64,000 nucleotides of DNA from Pachyseris speciosa (Eukaryota > Cnidaria > Anthozoa > Scleractinia > Pachyseridae): the NCBI GenBank assembly GCA_016490735.1, contig JAEMWC010001429.1:62001-126000 (forward strand), in the 5' to 3' direction. Positions within the stretch are counted from its first letter, which is position 1. Every line of letters starts with the position of its first letter. Below are positions 54,450 through 63,909 of this stretch, in pieces. A program made the translations under genes and the position numbers. Under the pieces are notes generated by a model. It was given only the letters and a program-made list of their open reading frames with translations. It ran no database searches and was not told the origin of the DNA.

Positions 54450-54696
54450 ATATGAACGCGAAAATTTTTCAAAAAAATAATTTATTACCTCTCCCCCGCG
54501 GTCTTATGTACCAGTCCAGCATATATTTTGTTGCAATTCTTTATCCCTTGTACCCCTCGACGCTGCGCTCCTCGGGTGCTTACTCGAGTAGTAGGAGTTG
54601 TAGTCCATATATACTCACCGGAACACCAAAACCCGACGAGCGAAGCGAGGAGGGTGTGGTGTGGAGGTGGTATTTGTGGATTACACCTCCTACTAC
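54397..54696. repeat. Polinton right TIR
   Basis: 300 bp, inverse of the left TIR. It carries the start of the leftward gene block. The similarity stops at AAGGCGAGCG inside both coding starts. Confidence 0.92.
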
Positions 54697-54811
54697 TCTT
54701 AAAGTCTAAAATCTGGTCGACCGTCATTGAAACATCCCAGACAAAAGCCTCCAGACTGTAATGGCAACGCACGTGCTCGACCCGTCTGATGTCGTTCTGG
54801 TGGGCGATCAT

Positions 54812-55536
54812 GCGAATTCGCGCCGCTGAAAAAAATACTTGTCGCTTTCCATATAAAATAATTTATCAACGAGCATATTTTTGGTCACAGTAGTTATAGT
54901 ATATAATTATTAAAAGAGCCAAGGGGTTTGTAAAGATTATTATCATATTACAATACGAAAAATACGTGATGATTTCACAACTAGACGGCCAAACTTATTG
55001 TGCGATCTCTAACTGTTCATCACTGAGTTCCATATACTCGTGGAATTTAAGTCGTTTGGCGTGTAATAATTGCGATTTAGGTTAAGAGGAGCTGAGCGAG
55101 TTCATAGAAGAAGCCAACATGGATTTAACTAAATAAATCGCTCGCGTACACTACACTTTAATCGTCACATTTAAAAACGTTACTCCCCACCTCGTTTTTC
55201 GTCTCTTCTCTTGCTAAAATAATATCAAATATAGAAAAAGTAAATAAACACGTGAGATGATATTAAAAAAAGAAATTATAACTGAATGATAAAATAATGC
55301 GTCCCTTCCGCTTGCTTTCGTCCATGGCGACAGCCGTGAAGGAGACTACATGTCGGGAAATCACTTTCCATGGCGGGAAATCACTTTCAGTAGGGCATAA
55401 GCTCCAATATGTCACGCAATATGTCACAGTATGTCAGCATTTCTCCAATGTTCATTGCAATATACTTTTTGTTTATTACTTTTTTCCAATCCGTGATCCG
55501 ATCCGATCCGATCCGATCCTGGTTTTGTCGACGCCG
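54812..55536. repeat. right TIR of the outer Mutator-like element
   Basis: Inverse of 13,367-14,047, including TGAAAGTGATTTCCCGCC and TCCATGTTGGCTTCT stretches. A segment of about 130 bp (about 54,945-55,080) has no counterpart on the left. Confidence 0.85.
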
Positions 55537-55546
55537 GTCTTCTCGG
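55537..55546. repeat. 10-bp target-site duplication, right copy
   Basis: GTCTTCTCGG, identical to 13,357-13,366. Confidence 0.85.
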
Positions 55547-56013
55547 CACATCTTGGCATAGATGGTCGTACTGTCACGAAGCTCAGAGATTTTTACCTTC
55601 AAGTGGTCAAGCGTGTGGCGTCTGATATCGTTACCGTAGAGATTGGTACTAATAATCTCGTGGACCGAAGTCGTGAGGTGGTTGGCTATGATATCGAGGA
55701 TTTAGTCCGTTTTCGTTTAGGGAGTTATTCCGTTCACGTTGTTGGCGTTTGTCACGTTATTCCACGTGGCGGGTCTTTCTCTTATGCTTCATTGTTCGCT
55801 TCCCGAGCTCAGGTTCTAAGTCAGTATTTATCGTTTTTGATCCTTTCCCAAATGTTTTCTGCTGGGCCCATCGCGTTTTCCCTCACCCTGGTAAAGAATT
55901 GTATTTGGTGACCATGTTAACCCAGCGGGTCAATATCATTTATATCGTTACGCATGCTTTGAAGCCCGCCTCACGTCTCCTCTGTCGTGGTTTTAGTTTG
56001 CTGTTTTTATTTT
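55547..56013 (+). pseudogene. SGNH/GDSL-hydrolase ORF, C-terminal part
   Basis: Continues the ORF of 13,251. A frame with HLGIDGRTVTKL, then IVTVEIGTNNLVD (block III, G-x-N), HVIPRGGSFSY and, after a shift near 55,820, VFDPFPNVFCWAHR and, after another near 55,900, DHVNPAGQYHLYRY (block V region, Asp kept, His replaced by Asn) to a TAG at 56,011-56,013. Frameshifts show it was already decaying or decayed since. The overall architecture matches an SGNH esterase-like ORF of about 230 residues. Confidence 0.65.
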
Positions 56014-56218
56014 GATTATGTTTTTTTTTTCGCATTTAAGACGCTATTTTATGGATTAATGCTTAACTTTATCTGCCCTTCCTCTCCACTTTCATTATTT
56101 TGTATTGTATTTTGTGGTAGATTAGTCTATCATTTTTATTTGCAAAGTGAGTGAATTAAGAAATACAACATGATAGAAATGCATATAACATCAAATGGAA
56201 ACTCGGAAAAAAATCCGA

Positions 56219-56291
56219 GTTCCAGATGGGATTTGAACCCACGACCCTCCGCGATCTAGACGGACGCTCTAACCACTGAGCTACTGGAGAC
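56219..56291 (-). tRNA. tRNA-like sequence, copy 1
   Basis: D-arm GCTCAGTGGTTAGAGC, anticodon stem TCCGT/GCGGA with loop CTAGATC (anticodon would be AGA), T-arm GTGGG-TTCAAAT-CCCAT. The acceptor stem pairs in only 5 of 7 positions and the variable arm is short, which is wrong for tRNA-Ser. So this is a tRNA-derived repeat or degenerate tRNA rather than a secure gene. A-box and B-box sequences look intact. Confidence 0.5.
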
Positions 56292-56518
56292 TCTATGGTG
56301 AGCAAGGGTGAAATGTGGGCTTTTGACTGGAACCGCATCACGCGGTCACACAGCCAAATGATGACTAGCACATATGACTCATAACTACATCACGTAGTCA
56401 CATTAAGGCATATCATGGCGCATATGACTCATAACTGCATCACGCAGTCACATTAAGGCATATCGACGATGCAACCAACCAAACCTCCAAAGTGAGTGAA
56501 TTAAGAAATACAACATGA

Positions 56519-56591
56519 GTCTCCAGTAGCTCAGTGGTTAGAGCGTCCGTCTAGATCGCGGAGGGTCGTGGGTTCAAATCCCATCTGGAAC
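56519..56591 (+). tRNA. tRNA-like sequence, copy 2
   Basis: Identical in its body to copy 1, opposite orientation. Followed by CTCGGATTTTTTTCCGAG, a hairpin with a T-run that could end RNA polymerase III transcription. Confidence 0.5.
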
Positions 56592-56863
56592 TCGGATTTT
56601 TTTCCGAGTTTCCATTTGATGTTATATGCATTTCTATCATGTTGTATTTCTTAATTCACTCACTTTGGAGGTTTGGTTGGTTGCATCGTCGATATGCCTT
56701 AATGTGACTGCGTGATGCAGTTATGAGTCATATGCGCCATGATATGCCTTAATGTGACTACGTGATGTAGTTATGAGTCATATGTGCTAGTCATCATTTG
56801 GCTGTGTGACCGCGTGATGCGGTTCCAGTCAAAAGCCCACATTTCACCCTTGCTCACCATAGA

Positions 56864-56936
56864 GTCTCCAGTAGCTCAGTGGTTAGAGCGTCCGTCTAGA
56901 TCGCGGAGGGTCGTGGGTTCAAATCCCATCTGGAAC
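56864..56936 (+). tRNA. tRNA-like sequence, copy 3
   Basis: Identical body and the same T-run downstream. Same orientation as copy 2, 345 bp apart. Confidence 0.5.
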
Positions 56937-57114
56937 TCGGATTTTTTTCCGAGTTTCCATTTGATGTTATATGCATTTCTATCATGTTGTATTTTTATTT
57001 GCGGTTTCGTTTCCTGTTTTATTTTGGCATTTAAGGGAGCTAATACGTCGACTTTAATACGTCTGACAGTTATCCCTTGCCTTTTTCATATTATTTTGGA
57101 TTCGTCCAAAGTCT

Positions 57115-57260
57115 TTTGTTGTGGATTCGTCCACTGTTTTTATTGTGGATTCTTCCACTGCTCTTATGGTGGATTCGTCCACTGTTTTTCTATGGATTTG
57201 TTCACTGTTCTTATTGTGGATCCGTCCACTGTTGTTATTGTGGAGTTGTCCACAGTTTTA
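57115..57260. repeat. GTGGATTCGTCCAC minisatellite, first array
   Basis: About seven units of a roughly 27-bp repeat (TTATTGTGGATTCGTCCACTG with variants). Preceded by the same GGCATTTAAGGGAGCTAAT lead that precedes the larger array at 59.1 kb. Confidence 0.8.
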
Positions 57261-57474
57261 TTACTCGGGCTGCCCGCGTCTCGCGCGGCGCCCGGGTCTA
57301 AGATTACCGACGGTTCTTCTTTTTCGTCGTCGAGTATCATCCACAAAGCTCACTTCCGGCGTTTCTGCGCAAGCGCTAACTATTTTTAACAGAGTGATGC
57401 CTCAAATGAAGAATGATCCTCGCAGTTATGAACGCAATTTATGCAATTGCGAAAAGAAGCCTGAAAAAAATTCA

Positions 57475-57522
57475 GGACTTCAACGGGGTTTGAACCCGTG
57501 ACCTCGCGATTACCGGTGCGAT

Positions 57523-57548
<26 letters not shown>
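57475..57548 (-). tRNA. tRNA-like sequence (Thr-like), degenerate
   Basis: Acceptor GGCTTCA / TGAAGTC, D-arm GCTCAGTTGGTTAGAGC, T-arm ACGGG-TTCAAAC-CCCGT. The anticodon region CACCGGTAATCG seems to have one extra base, and the loop would otherwise present GGT (Thr). Probably a tRNA pseudogene or tRNA-derived repeat. Confidence 0.5.
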
Positions 57549-57563
<15 letters not shown>

Positions 57564-57607
57564 AGGTCAATTGTGGGTTCATATGATCCCGTGAAAGAAA
57601 TGAGTAT

Positions 57608-57747
57608 GAATGATCTATGAAAATGAATCATATATGAACTGCGGAAATGAAATCAAATGAAGAATGATCCTCGCAACTGCGAGGATCATTCTTCATTTGA
57701 TTTCATTTCCGCAGTTCATATATGATTCATTTTCATAGATCATTCAG
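57608..57747. repeat. near-perfect 140-bp palindrome
   Basis: Arms of about 67 bp (TGAATGATCTATGAAAATGA onward) meet at GATCCTCGCAACTGCGAGGATC. Confidence 0.85.
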
Positions 57748-57750
57748 AGT

Positions 57751-58290
57751 GATGCCTGTTGTCACGTATCGGAAAATGTCGATTCACCTTGTGTCTTTTG
57801 AAGTCTGAACAAACAATATGTTAAGAGAAGTGTCTATGCAAATGTTTGCAAGTTCAACGACGAGAAGAAAGCTTTTAACATGAGTAAACTTAACTCTAGA
57901 TGGACTGCCGTGTTTCCTCGTGTCTGCTTCAGTAGACTGCGAGTAGTCTCTAATTTTGGCGATAGATTGTGGGGCGGGCGAAAGACACGTGCGCGCGCGA
58001 AGTTGCGAGGAGACGCGACGCGAGGGGAGCGCCAAAAACTACAGACAAAGGGAGTTTGACTTTTCACGGCCGAGTGATTCGGAAGTGTAAATCTGATATT
58101 AACAGCAAGAATGATGCCTGTTGTCACGTATCGGAAAACGTCGATTCACCTTGTGTCTTTGAAGTCTGAACAACTAATATGTTAAGAGAAGTGTCTATAC
58201 CAATGTTTGCAAGTTCAACAGCGAGAAGAAAGCTTTTAACATGACCAAAATTAAACTCCAGATGGACTGCCGTGTTCCCCGTATCCGCTC
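57751..58290. repeat. direct repeat pair of about 190 bp
   Basis: 57,751-57,945 and 58,108-58,300 share a stretch starting GATGCCTGTTGTCACGTATCG with few differences. The intervening sequence is unrelated. Confidence 0.75.
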
Positions 58291-58300
58291 CATTGAGATG

Positions 58301-59110
58301 TACATTTTGTTGAATAACTCAAGTACGGGATATCACACACCCCTGAGACTTTGACAGGTAGTTTATTTACTATTTTCCCACAATATCTCAATTTCTGGAC
58401 TTTAATTTTTGAATGATAAGCGATTAGTTTTTACAAATGTACTAGCGTCACTTGAAACTGTCCAGAAACGTTCCTTTCTTGTGTTTCAAATGACCCTGGA
58501 TTGACGTATTTGTAAACAGTTTCACTCAGCTAATTAATTTTCTACTCGCATTTCATCGAGACTCCATTAACGTTTATGCGAAAAAATCCAACATCGTTCG
58601 ATAAGCGTTTCCTTTCTCAAACGATTATCCATCGAAGCGAAAACAAGTGTGCTTAGGTTTTTTTTGGAATCAATACACTATTTTTATCATCTTGCATAAC
58701 CATAAACCTCTGTGGCCTAAAGGTCATTGTTCCTGCCTGTGACGCAGCTAACCCGGGTTCCATGTCTTTTAGTGGTATATATCACGGGCTTTATTTTTTC
58801 TGTTTCTCTTTTTCTTGTTCTTTTATAAATATTTTTTACAAGTGTTATAATTATTGTTCTCAATGGCTGAGCTGTATTTTAGAGGAATATATGTTGATAG
58901 GGGTCTAAAGAAATAGACTCCAACACAAGCTAAACACAATGCGTCCGATTTAAGAAAGACAGACTTCCCTCTATTCTTTTGTTTAGCGCTAAGTTAGGGA
59001 TACAGTACTGTTTTTTGCAAGCCCGAGTTTAGGCTAAATGTAGCCTCTTGTTTTGGCATTTAAGGGAGCTAATGCGTCGATTTATGTCTCTGACAGTTAT
59101 CCCTTGCCTT
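58301..59110. other. no supported gene
   Basis: AT-rich sequence. A weak tRNA-B-box-like stretch near 58,740 lacks a fold. Nothing else is seen. Confidence 0.35.
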
Positions 59111-59119
59111 TTTCATATT

Positions 59120-59717
59120 ATTTTGGATTCGTTCAATGTTATTTATTGTGGATTCGTCCACTGTTTTTATTGTGGATTCGTCCACTACTTATCCACTGTT
59201 TTTATTGTGGATTCGTCCACTGTTTTTATTGTGGATTCGTCCACTACTTATATTGTGGATTCGTCCACTGTTTTTATATGGATTTGTTCACTGTTATTGT
59301 GGATTCGTCCACTGCTCATATTGTGGATTCATCCACTGTTTTTATATGGATTTGTTCACTGTTATTATGGATTCGTCCACTACGCATATTGTGGATTCGT
59401 CCACTGCTTATATTTTGGATTCGTCCACTGTTTTTATATGGATTTGTTCACTGTTATTGTGGATTCGTCCACTGTTTTTCTTGTGGATTCATCCACTGCT
59501 CATATTGTGGATTCGTCCACTGTTTTTATATGGATTTGTTCACTGTTCTTATTGTGGATTTGTCCTCTCATTTCATTTTCATTATGTTATTATTTGTTTG
59601 CTATCAGTTATGTGGCCGTTTTTGTGCTTTGCAGTTTTTATATGGATTTGTTCTCTGTTATTGTGAATTCGTCCACTGCTCATATTGTGGATTCATCCAC
59701 TGTTTTTATCTGGATTT
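59120..59717. repeat. GTGGATTCGTCCAC minisatellite, large array
   Basis: About 20 units of 21-30 bp (variants ATTGTGGATTCGTCCACTG, ATATGGATTTGTTCACTG). All three plus-strand frames stay open through it because the units lack stops. The BEL LTR interrupts the array on its right. Confidence 0.85.
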
Positions 59718-60123
59718 TGTCGCGATCCCAACTTGGGTGAGCTGGTCACGCCGCTTTAACCAATGCCACGATTCTAACAAATTACAATTGTTGTTTATTT
59801 AAACTTGCCCTCATGACACGCGGTGGAAAAACTAAAATCACAACAATCAAGCGCACGATTAAAATAAGGCGAGAACAAAACAATAACAAAACGAATGTAA
59901 CTTACGTTGTCCTTCTACTAGCGATTGCGTAAGCTGAACTGACAAGAAACCAGTAAATACTCCTACTCCGATACAAACTCCGTGGTTAGCTCCGTACTTT
60001 CTCCGACTACAACTCAACATTCTCCGGTTACGCTAACATTTTTGGGGGCGTCACAGAACAGATCACAAGACTAATGGTTACTTATTAGCTAGACATGTCC
60101 GGAAATAGCGTGACAAGGCGACA
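59718..60123 (-). mobile_element. BEL/Pao LTR (3' LTR of a minus-strand element)
   Basis: TGTCGCGATCCCAACTTGG to ..AAGGCGACA, 406 bp with TG..CA ends. The same start recurs at 63,910. A purine-rich stretch on the minus strand (GGGCGAGGAG) adjoins its inner edge, as expected for a polypurine tract. Confidence 0.8.
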
Positions 60124-60209
60124 CTCCTCGCCCAAGGATCCCCGTGGATCTTTGCTTCAAATCAAAAGATTCTACGTTTGACTGAAGTCACTGACTCCTG
60201 TCTGCAGTC

Positions 60210-62280
60210 TTAGTCGACAGCAACATCCTCACAAGGGACCAATAGTACGAGAGCACTGATTGGTCGCTCGTAGGTCTTATTCTGCCCATCTCTATGGCTC
60301 AGCACCATCGCCTTCCTCACTCTTCCGTCCTTGCTCTTGACTGCGTCTACCACTCTCCCCAGGGGTCAGTTATTCCGGTGGGCTTGATCATCCCTTATCA
60401 TGACGATGTCTCCCTCCGCCAGGTTCCGACGCTGCTGGTTCCACTTCGTTCTCGCCTGCAGATCGTGGATATACTCCCGTCTCCATCTAGTCCAAAACTG
60501 GTCAGCCAGGTACTGAACTTTCCTCCATCTCCTTTGGGCATAGACGTCCTGTGCCATGAAGTTGCCTGGGAGAGTACGAAGTGGGCGTGTGTTCTGCGTC
60601 AGCAACATCGCTGGTGTCAGCGGTTGAGGTTCGTCTATATCCGATGGTAAGGCTGTGATCGGGCGGGTATTGACTATCGCCGCAACTTCTGACATCAAGG
60701 TGACCAGCAGCTCGTGAGTCAACTGCCGTGCCCCTAACTCCAACAGCATGGCATCTACGATGCAGCGGATGGTGCCTATCTGTCGTTCCCAAACTCCGCC
60801 TTAGTGGGATGCATGGGGTGGGTTAAATATCCACTCACATCCTTGCTCCGATAGGTAATTTGCCACTGACTTCTTATCCATTTCTGCTAGGGCCTCGTCG
60901 ATCTCGCTCTTCGCACCAACAAAATTGGTGCCTCGATCACATCTCAGACGCAAAGCAGGTCCTCGTATGGCGAAGAAGCGCCTCAGGGCACACAGAAATG
61001 AACTAGCATCCATCGCCTCTAAGAGCTCGATGTGGATTGCTCTACTGGCCATGCACGTGAAGACTAGACCCCAGCGCTTTGAGTTTGCCGCTCTCCTCTT
61101 GTCCTCCTTGTCTGCACCGTCCATGGTCCGAACACGTCGAAGCCTACATTGGTAAAGGGGGGGGGGGGGCGACTTCTGTTCTGTCTGGCGGCAGGTCTGC
61201 CATCTGTTCCTGAGTTTGTCTGGAAGGGGATCGTCCCATCCTAGAGGTGCAGCGGCGGTTGTCTCCTTGCCCATGGCGACTAGTTCTTGGAGCAGCAAGA
61301 CTGGGGCGGCTAGACCGAGGTGGTCGTAGACTGAGTTCACCAACGAAAGAACTCCGCGTCGAGTGAATGGTCTGTCAGGCACTGATACCTTGTAGGTGAA
61401 CACATCCCTTTCCAGGTCCCAAAAGACACCGAGTGAGCGCTGTGCCGGCAACTCCTCATGGCGCAAGTCCAAGCTACGAATGTCCTTAACAAGATCCTCT
61501 GTGGGGAAGGCCTTCATTACTGTCACAGAGTTCGACACTACCTTGTGAAGTCTAAGGTTTGCGGTGGACAGGGCAGCTTGCGCGTCTCTGACTAGTTTGA
61601 CGGTCTCTTCTGCAGTTGGTCTCGAGAATAGACCATCGTCCACGTAGAAGTTTCTTTTCAGGAACTCCTTTACTCCAGGCTCCAACTCCTCGCCGTTTCG
61701 ACTGTTTTCCTCAGGCCGTATGTAGCTACTGCGGGACTCGGTCCGTTCCCGAACAGGTGAACAGTCATTCTGTACTCTATGATGTCCTGTGCAGGGTCGT
61801 TGTCCTTAAACCACAAGAAACGTAGAAAGTTCCTGTGTTTCGGGTCTACGTGGAAGGAATGAAACATCTGCTTCACATCACACATCGCCGCAATGTCCTC
61901 GCGGCGGAAACGAAATAGTACTCCGACTAGACTGTTCATGAAGTCTGGGCCTGTCAACAGTTCTCGATTGAGTGATACCCCTTGATACTCGGCTGAAGAA
62001 TCGAATACCACCCGTATTTGGTCTGGCTTCTTCGGGTGGTATACTCCGAAATGCGGTAGGTACCATACTTGCTCAGAACTTTCGCGAGACAAGATTTTTT
62101 CTGGGGGTACCAGGACTGCATGACCTTTATCGAGGACCTTTGCCATGAAGTCGACATAGTCCTTCTCCATCTGACGTTTGCGCTTTAATGTTCTCAGCAG
62201 GCCATTTAAACGTTTGACTGCGTAACTCCTGCTGTTCGGCATGGACACGTTGCGTGCACGGAATGGGAGAGGCATTTCCC
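60210..62280 (-). pseudogene. pol: BEL/Pao pol remnant: reverse transcriptase and integrase pieces
   Basis: From 62,280 the minus strand encodes the entry to the reverse transcriptase (VWYLPHFGVYHPKKPDQIRV, MCDVKQMFHSFHV), then, after a small shift near 61,680, the FYVDDGLFS catalytic motif. Near 61,170 the sequence jumps to an integrase-like stretch (GLVFTCMASRAIHIELLEAM, RCDRGTNFVGA), so the connection, RNase H and integrase zinc domain are deleted. After a TAA at 60,799-60,801 it continues (ARQLTHELLVTLMSEVAAIV, TPAMLLTQ) into a DUF5641-type C-terminus ending at 60,210. Several stops and shifts. Reverse transcription and integration are the family roles; this copy is dead. Confidence 0.85.
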
Positions 62281-62437
62281 AGTTTCCTTATGAGTTCTTA
62301 TGGATGCCTTTATTTCAATGAATCTTCGATCTTCAATTGATAGGCATACGTCATTGTCACTGTCAGTTACACGGTACACGTCATCTTTGGCCGAGGCAAC
62401 TTCGCTGTGCTCACTGTAACTTTCTCTGAGTTCTAGC

Positions 62438-63860
62438 TTACTGGGGCTCCGGATCACCTCGGCTGTCTCCCTGTCTTTTCCGGAAATTGTCGACTAACTC
62501 CTGAGGGCTGCCGCTTGTGAAGCTTCTCAGGTAGTTGAGTTCCTGTTCGGGAGCATTGTCCGCATCTCTCATCATCGCCTTAAACGATCTTTTCCATGAA
62601 TGGAACATAGCGACGTCTCCTTTAAACACAGCAGGGTGGCATTTCGGAAGGTTCTGCTTCGCTAGCGTCGCTACGAGTTGTCGATTAGCGGCGGTGAACG
62701 TTTCTACGGGGACACTTGAATACAATCCACTGGGGGTCACGAGTCCAGGAGGGGGATAGTAGCTAGGTGCATGCTGCGCTGGGGTAGACTGTTCCGGACC
62801 CCCTATACGTTAGTTCGGATAGACCTCTCGCTGCGTGTTCACGTGATCGACCGTTGTTTCAGGGATTTCAATAGGGGTTTGTCCCTTTATGGCAGTGATT
62901 CTCTTCTTAGGGGTGTTTCCATTGCTTGGGGTGTGCCTATCCTTAGGGGTGTGTCTATCCCCAGGGGTGTGTCCGTCCTCGGGGGTGTACCTTGGGTGAC
63001 TTGGGGGTGGCGTGACATTGTCCCTAATGGGGGAACTGGTGTTAACCCACGCTAAGGTTCTCTCTTGACATTCCGTAATGTCCATGTCAGGGAAATTTGA
63101 AGGGTCGCCTAATTCCCCTTCAACTATCGACTCCCGGATTGCTTTCAACTTCGCGTTTGCTACGGCAACCCGTTTATTTTCAGACATTATGGCGACGTCT
63201 CTTTCGTACTGTGCGCGCGCCTGTCGCCGACGTTTCTCTTCCTCCGCCTCGGGTTGCTTCATTTCGTTCTCCTCTTCTGCTATTAAGCGCTCGTAATCAG
63301 CCTGCTCTTTGGCTGCGGCGGCTTCTGCTGCAGCCATTATTTTTATCACGCTGGATGACGTCGATGCGAGCGATAAACTGCTGCGATGCGAATTACGAGA
63401 CTTAACGGAGGTCGTATCCGACAATTTGTCAGATTTCTTAGCGTTCGTTATTAGATCTAATAGTTCTAATGCATAACGTAAGCTTGATTTCTCTTAGATC
63501 ATAGTGGCTTCTCCTTTGAATACTCCATGCACATCTTGACTATATAGATTAGCGAGCTCGTTTATAATTAACTGGAATTCCTGCGTTGCGGTCGTCAGCT
63601 CGTGCATCATGTTGCTCGTACAGAATTTAAAGCCTGTTCCCTCTACAGCTCGAACTGCGAGCCACAGTTTTTTCTCTAAATTCTGGGCTTTCCTGCGTTT
63701 GTTTTCTACTGTATACTCTAGGCCCTCTTGGGTCATTTTGCGGTCCCTTCTCTCCGGTAGATCGGCGTCCGGGAGGTCAAATTCTCCTGCTGATAGTTTG
63801 TATTCTCCTCGCCGCTCCAAGCTCGATACGTTTTCTCTTTCGGCGGCGATAACTGTTTAG
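62438..63860 (-). pseudogene. gag: BEL/Pao gag remnant
   Basis: Three minus-strand frames in order: 63,820-63,494 (basic/helical, RRKAQNLEKKLWLAVRAVEG), 63,424-62,810 (long charged coiled coil with EEENEMKQPEAEEEKRRRQA, then a tandem HTP-rich repeat around GHTPGDRHTPKDRHTP) and 62,740-62,438 (LPKCHPAVFKGDVAMFHSW, typical of the DUF1759 gag domain). Frameshifts between them. No ATG is available at the first frame's start, so the beginning is decayed. The zinc-knuckle and protease regions are missing. Confidence 0.75.
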
Positions 63861-63909
63861 ATACTGTTTACTTCGTTTACTCCGTATGTAGAACGGTAAC
63901 TTTTTCCAC

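Larger units (their letters stand above)
14163..54696. mobile_element. Polinton/Maverick (adintovirus-like) element, defective
   Basis: Ends AGTAGTAGGAGGTGTA on the left and its inverse on the right, flanked by the 6-bp TSD TCTTAA (14,157-14,162 and 54,697-54,702). A 6-bp duplication and an AG-start are typical of Polintons. The right TIR is 54,397-54,696 (300 bp). The left TIR is split into 14,163-14,188 and 35,149-35,424 by element B. The element carries PolB, integrase, FtsK/HerA ATPase and a double jelly-roll capsid gene, the hallmark Polinton set. Net size without element B is about 19.6 kb. No Ulp1/adenain-like maturation protease was found. Confidence 0.93.
13367..55536. mobile_element. 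outer long-TIR element, Mutator-like, containing all inner insertions
   Basis: Inverted ends begin CGGCGTCGACAAAACC on both sides and are flanked by a perfect 10-bp TSD. The TIRs are about 680 bp (13,367-14,047) and 725 bp (54,812-55,536) and closely similar. The right copy has about 130 bp absent from the left, and the left has an expanded GGATC-type repeat. Without the Polinton the element would be about 1.6 kb with only about 230 bp between its TIRs, so it is a non-autonomous foldback. Long TIRs with 9-10 bp TSDs point to the Mutator (MULE) group. No transposase is present. Confidence 0.75.
56159..56999. repeat. inverted repeat region carrying three tRNA-like copies
   Basis: 56,159-56,500 is mirrored by 56,600-56,999, including CATTTGATGTTATATGCATT and the block TCATATGCGCCATGATATGC. 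The plus-strand frame 56,784-57,389 translates this repeat and is not a gene. Confidence 0.75.

Noticed and set aside
14163..54696. A simple uninterrupted 40-kb giant Polinton
   Set aside because: The left TIR is broken at 14,188/35,149 by an element with its own TIRs and target duplication, so the 21 kb between is a later insertion and not Polinton cargo.
56784..57389. 201-codon plus-strand ORF
   Set aside because: Runs through a tRNA-like copy and the minisatellite; its start also occurs inverted at 56,371, showing that it translates a repeat.
59048..59802. Three overlapping plus-strand ORFs of 176-249 codons
   Set aside because: All frames are open because the minisatellite unit lacks stops. 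The low-complexity FVHCFYCGF-type peptides are not a gene.
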